Shown: positions 7,086-16,889 of the stretch, piece after piece
Position numbering within the stretch: the first letter of the stretch is position 1
How the letters are laid out: each line of letters opens with the position of its first letter
Assembly (NCBI RefSeq): GCF_001427875.1
Contig: NZ_LMHK01000002.1
Coordinates: forward strand, 408,049 to 472,048
Source: Devosia sp. Root685
GTDB taxonomy: Bacteria > Pseudomonadota > Alphaproteobacteria > Rhizobiales > Devosiaceae
Length of the DNA: 64,000 nt
Direction: 5' to 3'
Position numbers and translations under genes: made by a program
The notes under the pieces: generated by a model
The model's database searches: none
Seen by the model: only the letters and a program-made list of their open reading frames with translations
Told to the model about the DNA's origin: nothing

Positions 7086-9791
7086 TTAACCGGCGGGCGT
7101 ATAGTTGAGGATCGGCGCCAGCCAGCGTTCGACCTCGGCCAGGTCCATGCCCTTGCGCTGGGCATAGTCGATCGCCTGATCGCGCTCGACCTTGGCGACG
7201 CCGAAATAATAGGCGTCGGGATGGCCGATATAGATGCCCGAAACCGAGGAGCCCGGCCACATGGCCATGCTTTCGGTCAGGGTCACCCCGGTTGCGGCCT
7301 CGGCATCGAGCAGCCGGAACAGCGTCACCTTTTCGGTGTGGTCGGGCTGGGCCGGATAGCCCGGCGCGGGGCGAATGCCGCGATAGGGTTCGCCGACCAG
7401 TTCATTGGGCGCAAAAGTCTCGTCGGTGGCGTAGCCCCAATAATCCTTGCGCACCCGCTGGTGCAGCATTTCGGCCATGGCTTCGGCATAGCGATCGGCC
7501 AGGGCCTTTACCATGATCGAGCCGAAATCGTCATTGGCGCGCTTAAAACGCTCGGCGATCTCGTTTTCTTCCGGCCCGGCGGTGACGACGAAGCCGCCGA
7601 TATAGTCGGGCGTGCCGGCCGGGGCCACGAAATCGGCCAGGGCAACATTGGGGCGATTTTCGCGTTTGGAGGTCTGCTGGCGCAAAGTGTAGAGCGTCGC
7701 CAGTTCCTCCGCGCGGTCCTCGGACGTGAAGAGGCTGATATCGTCTCCACGAGCATTTGCCGGCCAGAAGCCGACGACGGCGCGCGGCTTGAACCATTTT
7801 TCCGCGATGACCTTTGCCAGCATCTCCTGCGCATCGGCAAAAAGCTGGCGAGCCACTTCGCCCTGCTTTTCATCTTCGAGAATGCGCGGATAGACGCCCT
7901 TCAATTCCCAGGTCTGGAAGAACGGGGTCCAATCGATATAGCGGGCAATCTCGGAGAGATCCCAATCTTCGATGACCCGCGTGCCGAGGAATTTGGGGGC
8001 GTTGACGCTATAGGCCGACCAATCGACCTTGAAGGCATTGGCGCGCGCTGCCGCCAGCGGCAGGCGCTGCTTGGCCAGCTCGGCGCGCTCATGCTTTTCC
8101 GCCACTTCGACATATTCGGCGCGAATGCCGGCGACGTAGTCCGGCTTCATCTCGGCCGATAGAAGCTGGCCGACGACGCCCACGGCGCGGCTGGCATCGG
8201 TGACATAGATAGCCTGGCCGCGCGTATAGCGCGGGGCGATCTTTACAGCGGTGTGCACTCGGGACGTTGTCGCGCCACCAATAAGAAGCGGCAAGTCAAA
8301 ACCCTCGCGCTCCATTTCGGCGGCCATGTGCACCATTTCGTCGAGCGAGGGCGTGATGAGGCCCGAAAGGCCGATGATATCGACGTTCTCGGCGCGCGCG
8401 ACTTCGAGAATCTTCTGCGGCGGCACCATGACGCCGAGATCGACGATCTCGTAATTGTTGCAGGCGAGCACGACGCCGACGATGTTCTTGCCGATATCGT
8501 GGACATCGCCCTTGACCGTCGCCATCAGGATCTTGCCGGCAGACTGGCGGCTGGTGTCGCCGCCCGCGGCTTTTTCGGCCTCCATATAGGGGAGCAGAAT
8601 TGCCACGGCCTGCTTCATGACGCGGGCTGATTTCACCACCTGCGGCAGGAACATCTTGCCCGCGCCAAAGAGGTCGCCGACGACGTTCATGCCAGCCATC
8701 AGCGGGCCTTCGATGACATGGAGAGGGCGCTCGGCGGAGAGACGCGCTTCTTCGGTATCGGCTTCGATAAATTCGGTAATGCCATTGACCAGCGCGTGTT
8801 CGATGCGCTTTTCGACGGTCCAGTCGCGCCAGGCGAGATCCCTCACCTTTTCTTCGCGCGGGCCGCCCTTAAAACGCTCGGCGATTTCGAGCATGCGTTC
8901 GGTGGCGGTACCGCCGGCCTTGGGCTTGCGATTGAGAACCACATCCTCGCAGGCTTCGCGCAGTTCGGGATCGATCTGATCGTAAACCGCAAGCTGGCCG
9001 GCATTGACGATGCCCATATCCATGCCCGCCTTGATGGCGTGGTAGAGGAACACGGCATGCATGGCTTCGCGGACGGGCTCATTGCCTCGGAAGCTGAAGG
9101 ACAGATTGGAGACGCCGCCCGAAATATGGGCATAGGGCAGATTCTTGCGAATCCAGGCCGTCGCTTCGATGAAGTCGACGCCGTAATTGTCATGCTCTTC
9201 GATGCCTGTCGCCACCGCGAAGACGTTGGGATCGAAGATGATGTCTTCGGGCGGAAAGCCCATTTCGTCGACGAGGATCTTATAGGCGCGGGCGCAGATT
9301 TCGGTCTTGCGCTTATAGGTGTCGGCCTGGCCCTGCTCGTCAAAGGCCATGACCACGACAGCGGCGCCATAGGCCATGCAGAGGCCGGCATAGTGGCGGA
9401 ACTGCTCTTCGCCTTCCTTGAGGCTGATCGAATTGACGATCGGCTTGCCCTGCACGCACTTCAAGCCGGCTTCGATGACTTCCCACTTCGAGGAGTCGAT
9501 CATCACCGGCACGCGGGCGATTTCGGGCTCCGAGGCGATGAGATTGAGGAACTCGACCATCGCGGCCTTGGAGTCGATCAGACCCTCATCCATGTTGATG
9601 TCGATGACCTGCGCGCCATTTTCGACCTGATCGCGCGCCACGGCGAGCGCGGCGGTATAGTCGCGCGCCGTGATCAGCTTGCGGAAGCGGGCGCTGCCGG
9701 TGACATTGGTGCGTTCGCCGATATTGACGAAGACGATATCGGGCGTGAGGACGAAGGGTTCGAGGCCCGAGAGACGCAGATAACGATTCAA
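7086..9791 (-). CDS. metH: Cobalamin-dependent methionine synthase, folate/B12/activation part
   Basis: This 901-residue protein carries the three C-terminal modules of MetH: the methyltetrahydrofolate (pterin-binding) domain from about residue 15 ([12 protein letters not shown]), the cap and B12-binding domain with the lower-ligand motif DVHDIG near residue 430, and the AdoMet-binding reactivation domain with RPAPGYP near residue 800. The homocysteine module is encoded separately by the upstream gene, overlapping by four bases (ATGA), which implies coupled translation and 1:1 assembly. Together they transfer a methyl group from folate to homocysteine. The 8-base gap to the convergent pduO leaves no room for a terminator outside coding sequence. 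Confidence 0.95.
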   Translation of the reverse strand: MNRYLRLSGLEPFVLTPDIVFVNIGERTNVTGSARFRKLITARDYTAALAVARDQVENGAQVIDINMDEGLIDSKAAMVEFLNLIASEPEIARVPVMIDSSKWEVIEAGLKCVQGKPIVNSISLKEGEEQFRHYAGLCMAYGAAVVVMAFDEQGQADTYKRKTEICARAYKILVDEMGFPPEDIIFDPNVFAVATGIEEHDNYGVDFIEATAWIRKNLPYAHISGGVSNLSFSFRGNEPVREAMHAVFLYHAIKAGMDMGIVNAGQLAVYDQIDPELREACEDVVLNRKPKAGGTATERMLEIAERFKGGPREEKVRDLAWRDWTVEKRIEHALVNGITEFIEADTEEARLSAERPLHVIEGPLMAGMNVVGDLFGAGKMFLPQVVKSARVMKQAVAILLPYMEAEKAAGGDTSRQSAGKILMATVKGDVHDIGKNIVGVVLACNNYEIVDLGVMVPPQKILEVARAENVDIIGLSGLITPSLDEMVHMAAEMEREGFDLPLLIGGATTSRVHTAVKIAPRYTRGQAIYVTDASRAVGVVGQLLSAEMKPDYVAGIRAEYVEVAEKHERAELAKQRLPLAAARANAFKVDWSAYSVNAPKFLGTRVIEDWDLSEIARYIDWTPFFQTWELKGVYPRILEDEKQGEVARQLFADAQEMLAKVIAEKWFKPRAVVGFWPANARGDDISLFTSEDRAEELATLYTLRQQTSKRENRPNVALADFVAPAGTPDYIGGFVVTAGPEENEIAERFKRANDDFGSIMVKALADRYAEAMAEMLHQRVRKDYWGYATDETFAPNELVGEPYRGIRPAPGYPAQPDHTEKVTLFRLLDAEAATGVTLTESMAMWPGSSVSGIYIGHPDAYYFGVAKVERDQAIDYAQRKGMDLAEVERWLAPILNYTPAG

Positions 9792-10816
9792 TTCACGACC
9801 CTCGGAGCGACGCCGGCGACGGCATCGGCAATGGCGCGGATATGGTCAGGGGTGGTGCCGCAGCAGCCGCCGACGACGTTGACAATCCCTTCGCGCGCAA
9901 ATTCACCGACCTGACGGGCGGTGTCTTCCGGGCCTTCATCATAACCGCCAAAGGCGTTGGGCAGGCCCGCATTGGGATAGGCGCAGGTAAAGGTGTCCGC
10001 GACGGCCGAAATCTCGGCCATGTGGGGACGCATGGCTTCGGCGCCGAGCGCGCAATTGAGGCCTATGGTGAAGGGCCGCGAATGGCGCACCGAATGCCAG
10101 AAGGCGGTCGGGGTCTGGCCGGTCAGCGTGCGGCCCGAAGCATCGGTAATGGTGCCCGAAATCATCATCGGCAGCGCCACGCCGGTCGCCTCAAACGCTT
10201 CCATGCAGGCAAAGATCGCCGCCTTGGCATTGAGCGTATCGAAAATGGTTTCGATCAGGATGACATCGGCACCGCCTTCGATCAGGCCATTGACCTGCTG
10301 TGAATAGGCCTTCCTGAGGTCTTCGAAACTGACCGCGCGAAAGCCGGGATTGTTCACATCGGGGCTGATCGAGGCGGTGCGGTTGGTCGGGCCCACGGCG
10401 CCCGCGACAAAGCGCGGCTTGCCATCGATGGCAGTGGCGCGGTCAAGCGCCCGGCGCACGATGCGCGCGCCATCGACATTGAGGTCGTGCACAGCCGATT
10501 CCAGGCCATAGTCGGCTTGCGCGATAGTGGTCGCGGAAAAGGTATTGGTCTCGACGATATCGGCGCCGGCCATGGCGTATTTGAAGTGGATTTCTTCAAT
10601 CGCTTCGGGCTGGGTGAGGATCAGAAGGTCGTTATTGCCCTTCTGGGGGTGATCGGAATGGTGCCGGCAGGCATGGCCAGAGCCGTGACCGACGAAATCA
10701 TCCTCGGAAAGACCCAGTCCCTGAATCTGCGTACCCATGGCGCCATCGAGAATAAGGATGCGCTCGCGGGCAAGCCGCTCCAGGGTTTTGCGGCTGGGAG
10801 AAGCAACTGCCGACAT
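9788..10816 (-). CDS. metH: Homocysteine-binding subunit of split methionine synthase
   Basis: A 342-residue homocysteine S-methyltransferase domain corresponding to the N-terminal module of MetH. The three zinc cysteines are seen in GLNCALG (about residue 255) and GGCCGTTP (about 319); [11 protein letters not shown] near residue 22 marks the start of the barrel. It is followed directly by the rest of MetH in a second gene. The leader of about 145 bases upstream shows neither a cobalamin riboswitch core nor a SAM riboswitch I can confirm. Confidence 0.94.
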   Translation of the reverse strand: MSAVASPSRKTLERLARERILILDGAMGTQIQGLGLSEDDFVGHGSGHACRHHSDHPQKGNNDLLILTQPEAIEEIHFKYAMAGADIVETNTFSATTIAQADYGLESAVHDLNVDGARIVRRALDRATAIDGKPRFVAGAVGPTNRTASISPDVNNPGFRAVSFEDLRKAYSQQVNGLIEGGADVILIETIFDTLNAKAAIFACMEAFEATGVALPMMISGTITDASGRTLTGQTPTAFWHSVRHSRPFTIGLNCALGAEAMRPHMAEISAVADTFTCAYPNAGLPNAFGGYDEGPEDTARQVGEFAREGIVNVVGGCCGTTPDHIRAIADAVAGVAPRVVN

Positions 10817-10961
10817 GGTGACCTCGCAAGTGTTGAGCGCCTTTTAACGGGGGATGCCCCGAAAAGAAAGCCAAGCGAGATATGGTGCGGCAAGGTGTGG
10901 TCGTGAAGATGGTTTGGACGCAGGGCTGGGTCGCGCGTCGATTTTGACCCCACCCACCGGC

Positions 10962-11062
10962 TGTCATCCCGGCCCCCGGGTCGCTTCGCGCCCGAGGATA
11001 AACTCCGGCCGGGACCCATCTCGAGATCTCAGGATGGGCCCCGGGTCAAGCCCGGGGTGACA
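10962..11062. repeat. Composite palindromic intergenic repeat
   Basis: Two nested inverted repeats bounded by TGTCATCCCGG on the left and CCGGGGTGACA on the right, with an internal CGAGATCTC-centred segment and a CAGGATGGGCCCCGG arm shared with the element at 193-262. It lies between the metH promoter side and the 3' end of btuB. Confidence 0.7.
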
Positions 11063-11109
11063 ATCGTGGGTGGGGAAGCGGCGGATGCAAAAGCCCCGCT
11101 GCCTAGTCG

Positions 11110-12999
11110 TCAGAACTTGGCGCGGGCGCCAGCATAGAAGGTGCGGCCCTGCGTATTGTAGCCGTAGACTTCCTGGTACTTGGTATCGAAGAGGTTATGG
11201 ACGCGGCCATAGACCTCGACCTGGTCGCTGACCTGATAATTGAGGCCGGCGTTAACAACGGCGTAGGCAGGCAGGGTGAAGGTCTTTGCGCCAAGCGCAT
11301 CCTTTGTCTCGCCGCGCAGGAGAACCTCGCCATGCAAAGTCAGCGGGATCTCGGGAAGCGTATAGGCCAGGTTCAGACTGCCCGAATGCTGAGGGCGCCG
11401 AACCTCCAGCGCCCCACTGGGGTCACGCGCGTCGAGATAGGTATAGGTCACGCCAGCGGCCAGGCCGTCAAAGACGTTGACCGTTGCCGAGAGTTCGACG
11501 CCCTGACGCGGGCTGGTGCCCGGTACGTTGATGGCCGTCGTGATCGGGAAGAAAACGTCCCTGATCTTGTTTTCCAGCGTCTGGTTGAAATAGGTCGCGT
11601 CGAGCACGACCATGCCGTCGAGCAAGGTCTGCTCGATACCGATATCCCAACCGACACTGGTTTCTGGCGTCAGGTTCGGATTGGGCGTGAAGCTGCCGGG
11701 GCTATAGCCGAACTGCTCCCACATGGTGGGATTGGTCGAGCCCGTTCCGACCGAAGCATGGAGCTTGGTTCCGGTGTTTGGAATCTGCCATGCGCCGCTC
11801 ACGCTGTACGTCGTCGCGTCGGCAAAGTTCGCGTTGAAATCGTGCCGAAGAGCGGCGGTCAGATAGAACTGATCATAAAATGTGCCGCGATACTCACCGA
11901 CCACGGAATGGGCGGTGCGCGTCTGACGGTCCATGACGCTTGGCACCAGATGCTGGAAAGTCTCGTAAACCAGGTCGTAGCCCAGCGTCACCGTATGAGT
12001 GGAATCAAGGATGCCGGGCGTCTCGAAATTCCGGCCGATCTGATAGGAGGCTTTGTATAGGTCGCCGGCGTAAACCGTCTCGCCCCATACATTGGTCGAG
12101 CCGCGCTCGATCGTGCCGCCGCTGACGCGCGCGTTCTGGAACCACACACCGTCTTCGCTGACCCAGCCCAGCCCAAGCGAACCGAAGAGTTCATTGGCCC
12201 TGAATGTGTCGTTGGTGTCGAGCACCGTACCGGTCGCAAAATCCTGGTCATCGGAATCGCCCGACATGCGACCATAGCGGACCGTACCGTCCAGGGTCAG
12301 TTGCGGCGTGATATTAGCGCTGAACCGCGCATTCGCATCGACGTGCCTTGCGCTATCGAGTTCGCTGCCGAGCGAGGAAATATTAAAGCCATCGGTATGG
12401 CGCAGCGTGATGCCGCCTGAGGCCTTGAAGTTGTCCTGGCCGTAAGCCAACGATCCGCTGGTCATTTTCGTGCCATCGGAGCCCATCTCGCCCGCCACGC
12501 TGCCATGAAAACCATCATCCTTGGCCGATTTGGTGACAATATTGATCACGCCCGACATGGCATTGGCGCCCCAGAAGGCGCTCTGCGGGCCGCGCAGCAC
12601 TTCGATGCGCTCGACATTAGCGACCTGCAGCCGGCCAAAATCGACGCCGCCGGTCCAGGTTTCGCTGATCGGCACACCATCGATCAGCACGAGAACATGG
12701 TTCGCTTCGCCGCCACGAACGCGCACGTCGGTCAGCCCGCTCTGCGAGCCGCCGCTTGTCACCGCAAAGCCCGGCACCTGCCGCAAAATGTCGGCCACAT
12801 AAGGCGTGCCGCTCAACTGGATCTTGTCGCCATCGATCACCGTATACGAGCGACCGATTTCCTTCTCCTCAAACGGCGTCAGGCCGGCGGCGGAGATGCG
12901 GAGGGTGTCGAGGGTGGTTTGCTGCGCGGTGGCGGGGACGATCGCGGCGAGCATGGCGGTGAGGAGGGCGAGGGACGAAACATGGGGCTTGAAGCGCAT
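11110..12999 (-). CDS. btuB: TonB-dependent outer-membrane cobalamin receptor BtuB
   Basis: A 629-residue TonB-dependent receptor: signal peptide (residues 1-25, cut near ATA-QQ), a TonB-box-like LDTLRISA, a plug domain with VRVRGGEANHVLVLIDG and RIEVLRGPQSAFWGANAMSG signatures at about 80-140, then a beta-barrel ending in the aromatic terminal AKF. The ATG at 12999 starts directly at the signal peptide; an in-frame ATG at 13059 would add an implausible charged extension. A cobalamin riboswitch sits in the leader, which makes the vitamin B12 assignment firm. It is the last gene of the cobalamin uptake group. Confidence 0.93.
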   Translation of the reverse strand: MRFKPHVSSLALLTAMLAAIVPATAQQTTLDTLRISAAGLTPFEEKEIGRSYTVIDGDKIQLSGTPYVADILRQVPGFAVTSGGSQSGLTDVRVRGGEANHVLVLIDGVPISETWTGGVDFGRLQVANVERIEVLRGPQSAFWGANAMSGVINIVTKSAKDDGFHGSVAGEMGSDGTKMTSGSLAYGQDNFKASGGITLRHTDGFNISSLGSELDSARHVDANARFSANITPQLTLDGTVRYGRMSGDSDDQDFATGTVLDTNDTFRANELFGSLGLGWVSEDGVWFQNARVSGGTIERGSTNVWGETVYAGDLYKASYQIGRNFETPGILDSTHTVTLGYDLVYETFQHLVPSVMDRQTRTAHSVVGEYRGTFYDQFYLTAALRHDFNANFADATTYSVSGAWQIPNTGTKLHASVGTGSTNPTMWEQFGYSPGSFTPNPNLTPETSVGWDIGIEQTLLDGMVVLDATYFNQTLENKIRDVFFPITTAINVPGTSPRQGVELSATVNVFDGLAAGVTYTYLDARDPSGALEVRRPQHSGSLNLAYTLPEIPLTLHGEVLLRGETKDALGAKTFTLPAYAVVNAGLNYQVSDQVEVYGRVHNLFDTKYQEVYGYNTQGRTFYAGARAKF

Positions 13000-13204
13000 G
13001 GGTAGGGACTTTCTTCGGCGAGGACTGCTCAGCGGCTCCGGCGGATGCATTTTATGCATAAGCAGATGACGCGCGGGGCGCGGAGGCTGAGTGAGAATTT
13101 GGTGGAGCAGGTGCCGCGGTCAGCGGCCCGAAAGAAAGTGGATACGATTTGTCGTCATCGATCTGGTCCTCTCGCCGATCCGCCCGATCAGCCTGAAATG
13201 GAGT

Positions 13205-13375
13205 CTGTTTCCATGGCAGGTCTCCTGGCTTACGGATCAGGCCGAAGTCCCGCCTTCCCAGCCTGACCGGCCAGTGGACTAAAGAAACTTCGTCTCCGCT
13301 TACAGTTGCGGGGGCAGCGTCGGACTGAGGATCGCTCCCCCACCGGCTTCCCTATTATCCCCTCGCGGGGACCAT
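13205..13375 (-). ncRNA. Cobalamin riboswitch controlling btuB
   Basis: On the minus strand the three most conserved blocks are in the correct order: AATAGGGAAGCCGGTG (13356-13341), CCCGCAACTGTAAGCGGAGA around 13312-13292, and AAGCCAGGAGACCTGCC (13231-13215), the B12 box. The element ends about 200 bases before the btuB start, leaving space for an expression platform. It should switch btuB off when cobalamin is plentiful. Confidence 0.96.
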
Positions 13376-13385
13376 GGACGCGGCG

Positions 13386-13414
13386 AGAATGAACAAGGCC
13401 TTAAGCTGAGTCAA
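13386..13414 (-). promoter_or_regulatory. Candidate sigma-70-type promoter of the btuB riboswitch transcript
   Basis: A TTGACT -35 box (13414-13409) and CATTCT -10-like box (13391-13386) are separated by exactly 17 bases, and the riboswitch begins immediately downstream. Boxes were found by eye. Confidence 0.45.
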
Positions 13415-13416
13415 TG

Positions 13417-13436
13417 ATATAAGGATTTCCTTATAT
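13417..13436. promoter_or_regulatory. Perfect A/T-rich palindrome upstream of the btuB promoter
   Basis: ATATAAGGA-TT-TCCTTATAT has two perfect 9-base arms. It lies two bases upstream of the proposed -35 box and about 30 bases past the stop of the binding-protein gene. It has no following T-run, so an operator is at least as likely as a terminator. The binding factor is unknown. Confidence 0.4.
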
Positions 13437-13466
13437 GCCTTTCAACAGCGGTTTTGGGCCGAGCGG

Positions 13467-14648
13467 TCAGTCCAGCGTGATCGAGCGGTTGAAAACGCGC
13501 TGATAGAAGGGGGCCCGATCGGGATGGACGATGGAAATGAGGTCCATCAACACCATATCCGGGCGCATGCTCCCCAGTTCATAGAACTGCACCCCGCCAT
13601 TGGGGCCCTTTAGGGCATCGGGAATCCAGACTTGGCCGGATTGAGCGGCGGGAAGCGCGGCAAGCCGGGGATCATCGGCCTCGATATCGGCCAGGGTCTG
13701 ATAGTGGATCGACGCCTGAATCCAGAATTTTGCGTCGCGCGCGGCAACGATCAGCTGCTCAGAATCGCGAATCTGGAAGCTGCCGGTGCTGGTGTCGTTT
13801 GCAAAGACATAGCGGCCACCGGCATCGTGGATCAGGCGGGCAATGAAGGATTTTCCGCCAGCGGCAAAGAAGACGCCGTTGAACGATTGCCCGCTCAGGA
13901 CCAGCGGGCGGTCGCTCTGCGGCACATCGGCAACCAGCGCCAGCGCCGCATCATATTGCGCGACCACATCGGCAAAGGCGGCATTCGCCTTGCTCTCGGC
14001 GTTGAAGAAGAGGCCCATGAACTTGACCCATTCGGCGCGGCCCAGCGGCGAGGTTTCCTGCCATTCGGCAAAATTGACCACGGGAATACCGGCTGCCGCA
14101 ATGCGCCCAACGTCCGCCTCACCGCCACCGCCGGCCATGAACACATCGGGAGCGGCCGCAACGACTGCCTCGACATTGACGACGCCGGAGGTTTCGTATT
14201 CGACGACCGAGGTCTGCTGCATGTGCTCAATGAGCGCGGGCGTGGCGATAAAGTCGCGGCGCGCCACGCCGGTCACGGCGTCGACGCCGCCGACATCCAC
14301 CAGCGCCGGGCTTTGCGAGGTGCTGCCGGAAAAGAGGGAATGCACGGGCACGGTGATGCGCGGGGCATGGGCAAGCTCGGGGCCAAGTTCGGGCTCCGGC
14401 GTGCCGCATTGCACCAGCACATAGGCTTCGCTCGGGGCGCCGGGAGAGGGACGCTCCACGGTCACCACCTTGTAGTGATCGAAATAGGCGACCGAGAAAT
14501 TATCCGCATGGTCCACACTGGACCTGGTTTGGAAATAGTCGGTGCCGGGTTCGAACGCAGTGACGCAGCCATTCGCGTCGAATGCGGCGGAGGCTGGCAG
14601 GGTCAGGCCCAGAAGGGCGACGGCGGCGAGGAAGAGGCGAATTTTCAC
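13467..14648 (-). CDS. btuF: ABC transporter periplasmic binding protein, probably cobalamin/corrinoid
   Basis: A 393-residue FecB/BtuF-fold binding protein with a signal peptide (residues 1-21, cut near ASA-AF). Typical features include PALVDVGGVDAVTGVARR and the PDVFMAGGGGEADVGRIAAAGIPVV hinge segment. It is longer than E. coli BtuF (266), as are other alphaproteobacterial forms. It is the third gene of a permease-ATPase-binding protein operon and lies just upstream of the riboswitch-controlled btuB, so corrinoid is the likely ligand; an iron chelate is the alternative. Confidence 0.82.
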   Translation of the reverse strand: MKIRLFLAAVALLGLTLPASAAFDANGCVTAFEPGTDYFQTRSSVDHADNFSVAYFDHYKVVTVERPSPGAPSEAYVLVQCGTPEPELGPELAHAPRITVPVHSLFSGSTSQSPALVDVGGVDAVTGVARRDFIATPALIEHMQQTSVVEYETSGVVNVEAVVAAAPDVFMAGGGGEADVGRIAAAGIPVVNFAEWQETSPLGRAEWVKFMGLFFNAESKANAAFADVVAQYDAALALVADVPQSDRPLVLSGQSFNGVFFAAGGKSFIARLIHDAGGRYVFANDTSTGSFQIRDSEQLIVAARDAKFWIQASIHYQTLADIEADDPRLAALPAAQSGQVWIPDALKGPNGGVQFYELGSMRPDMVLMDLISIVHPDRAPFYQRVFNRSITLD

Positions 14649-14650
14649 GG

Positions 14651-15643
14651 CTAAAATTCCGTCTGGAGGCGGAGGAAGCGCGCTAATTCGGCAAAGCTTG
14701 TGCCGCGATCTCGCTTGCTGTGGGTCGTGGCTTCCCAGCCGGCGGCGGTCACGATGACACTGACATCGGCCTCTTCGGGCGAATGGACCATTTGAAAGCC
14801 TTCGCGCTCCAGCACGGTCCGGGCCATGCCGGCGGCGGCGCCCGGCCCATCAACAAAGGCCCTGCCATGCGGATGGCTGGTGATCTTGAAGGTGCGGTCA
14901 TCGGCCGAAAAGGCGACGTTGGGGCCGGAAAACGCAGCGGCTATGCTGCCGTCGGTCAGAAGGTCTTCGGGCGCGCCGATATGCAGGTGCCCTGCCCCAT
15001 CGATCAGCCAGATCGTGTCGGCCATACGCAGGGACAGTTCGAGATCGTGGCTCGAGAGGATCACCGCAACGTTCTGCTCCCGCGCCAAGGTGCGCAGCGT
15101 GGCGATCATTTCGACGCGCGCCGCTACGTCGAGGAAAGCCGCGGGTTCATCGAGCAGCAGCACGGCGGGCCGCTGGGCCAGCGCCCGGGCGGTCATGATG
15201 CGCTGGCGTTCGCCATCAGAGAGTTCGTTGATATCGCGATGCGCCAGATGTTCCGCCCCGACGGCCGCGATGGCGTCACGGACGATATCGCGGTCTGCCT
15301 CGGACAGAAGTCCCGACCAGTTGATATGCGGGTAGCGGCCCAATTCCACCAGCCGAAAGGCCGGCATGGCGCGGACCGCAACGCGCTCGGTGAGCACGAC
15401 GGCGACGTTGCGGGCGAGATCATAGGACGACATGCCGGTGATGTCGGCACCCCCGATCTCGATCGATCCGGCAAGCGCTGGCTCCATCCGTGCCAGCGTG
15501 CGCATCAGGGTGGATTTGCCGATGCCGTTGACGCCGAGAAGGCAAACGAGCTCACCGGGGCCGACCTGCACATTGATATTACTGAGGACAGTCCGGTTGC
15601 GGTAGCCGACGGCGAGGTCGCGGGTTTGGAGAAACGGCTTCAT
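14651..15643 (-). CDS. btuD: ABC transporter ATPase, FecE/BtuD type, with C-terminal extension
   Basis: A 330-residue ATPase energising import. Walker A is LGVNGIGKSTL (about residue 34), the signature LSDGERQR (about 137) and Walker B VLLLDEP (about 158), followed by the switch histidine in SSHD. The core ends near residue 250; about 80 further residues (from NVAFSADDRTF to the end) form an extension not found in E. coli BtuD (249 residues). The ATG at 15643 overlaps the end of the permease by four bases. The next gene, the binding protein, starts 2 bases after its stop. Confidence 0.9.
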   Translation of the reverse strand: MKPFLQTRDLAVGYRNRTVLSNINVQVGPGELVCLLGVNGIGKSTLMRTLARMEPALAGSIEIGGADITGMSSYDLARNVAVVLTERVAVRAMPAFRLVELGRYPHINWSGLLSEADRDIVRDAIAAVGAEHLAHRDINELSDGERQRIMTARALAQRPAVLLLDEPAAFLDVAARVEMIATLRTLAREQNVAVILSSHDLELSLRMADTIWLIDGAGHLHIGAPEDLLTDGSIAAAFSGPNVAFSADDRTFKITSHPHGRAFVDGPGAAAGMARTVLEREGFQMVHSPEEADVSVIVTAAGWEATTHSKRDRGTSFAELARFLRLQTEF

Positions 15644-16809
15644 CCCGTGAACACCCCGCTGCGCGAACGCAGGATGACGAAGACGACCACCGGCGCGCCG
15701 ATCAGCGCCGTGACGGCATTGAGCGGCAGGACGCCGAATTGGCTGGGGAGGAGGGATACGAGCTGGGCAAAAAGCGCGGTCAACGCGCCGAGAAGGATCG
15801 TGGCGGGCACCAGAACGCGATGGTCCGAGGATTTGAGGATGGAACGGGCCATATGGGGCACCGCGACGCCGAGAAAACCGATGGGGCCGCAAAACGCCGT
15901 GACCACGCCGGCCAGCATGGACGCCACCGCCATGGTCACGAGGCGCATGGCCCTGGTGTTGAGGCCCATGGAACGCGCATAGTTTTCGCCCAGAAGCAGG
16001 GCATTGAGCTGTTTGGTGCTGAGGCAAGCGAGGGCGAGCCCCAGCCCTGCCACGGGCGCCAGCACCTGCAACTCGGTCCAGGTCACCGCGCCGAACGAAC
16101 CAAACCCCCAGGCAATCCAGCGCTCGAGCTGGTCCGGCCGCGCACCGGCGACAAGAAGGGTAACGAAGGCGGAAACCGCATAGCCGGTCATCAGGCCAAA
16201 GATCAGCACCGTGGATGGATTTTGGAGGCGTGCGGAAATCGCCAGAACCGGCGCCAGCACCAGCAGACCGCCCAGCGTCGCCGCCCCGACAATGGCGAAG
16301 CCACCGCCGAGACCGAGGCCGCTCGAGAGAAACGCGCCGATGGCGCTACCCGAGGCGAGAACCACCAGCGCGACACCCAGGCTCGCGCCCGAAGTGATGC
16401 CGAGCACGAAGGGGTCGGCCAGGGGATTGCGCATCAGGGTCTGCATCTGAAGGCCCGCAACGCCAAGCGCGGCGCCGGCGAGACACGCCGTGATGGCGCG
16501 CGGCAGGCGGATGGACGTGACGATATCGAAATTGGGATTGCCATTGGCGGGCTGGCCGGTCAAAGCGCCGATGACCGATTGCAGCGGTATCGCCGTCGAC
16601 CCGTAACAGATGGCGGCGACGAAGGTGGCCAAAAGCAACACGGCGGCAAGGCTCAGAACCAGCACGTGATGGGCGCGTATGGACGATGCCAGGGCGGGGA
16701 TGGCCATATCATAGTGGCCCTTGCCGCCCTGCCCGTGGTGATTGAGTGCCATCAGAAAACTGCCAAGCCGATCGACATGTGCGTCTGTTGGTAAGGCCAA
16801 AAGCGCCAT
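15640..16809 (-). CDS. btuC: ABC transporter permease, FecCD/BtuC type
   Basis: Up to 389 residues with about nine to ten membrane helices and the family hallmarks LPRAITACLAGAALGVAGLQMQ (about residue 105) and NPLADPFVLGITSGASLG, plus GPIGFLGVAVPHMAR, the cytoplasmic coupling region. The first 34 residues before MAIPALAS are polar and weakly supported; starts at 16752 or 16707 are possible. It heads the importer operon. No riboswitch is visible in the 80 bases upstream, so regulation seems to differ from btuB. Confidence 0.88.
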   Translation of the reverse strand: MALLALPTDAHVDRLGSFLMALNHHGQGGKGHYDMAIPALASSIRAHHVLVLSLAAVLLLATFVAAICYGSTAIPLQSVIGALTGQPANGNPNFDIVTSIRLPRAITACLAGAALGVAGLQMQTLMRNPLADPFVLGITSGASLGVALVVLASGSAIGAFLSSGLGLGGGFAIVGAATLGGLLVLAPVLAISARLQNPSTVLIFGLMTGYAVSAFVTLLVAGARPDQLERWIAWGFGSFGAVTWTELQVLAPVAGLGLALACLSTKQLNALLLGENYARSMGLNTRAMRLVTMAVASMLAGVVTAFCGPIGFLGVAVPHMARSILKSSDHRVLVPATILLGALTALFAQLVSLLPSQFGVLPLNAVTALIGAPVVVFVILRSRSGVFTG

Positions 16810-16889
16810 CTTGCGATCCGTGAAAGCAGAATAGCGCGAATTTCTGTGAGAAGCGCGACAAATGGATCGGGCTTGGGGCCAGACCGCGC

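Noticed and set aside
7014..9914. Two long plus-strand frames opposite metH
   Set aside because: They lack motifs and arise from codon bias of metH, whose domains are unambiguous on the minus strand.
10817..10961. Possible SAM-type or cobalamin riboswitch in the metH leader
   Set aside because: The minus strand contains GGGGCATCCCCCGTTAAAAGG, which looked faintly like a SAM-II end, but I could not find the conserved pseudoknot parts or any B12 box. A covariance-model search would settle it.
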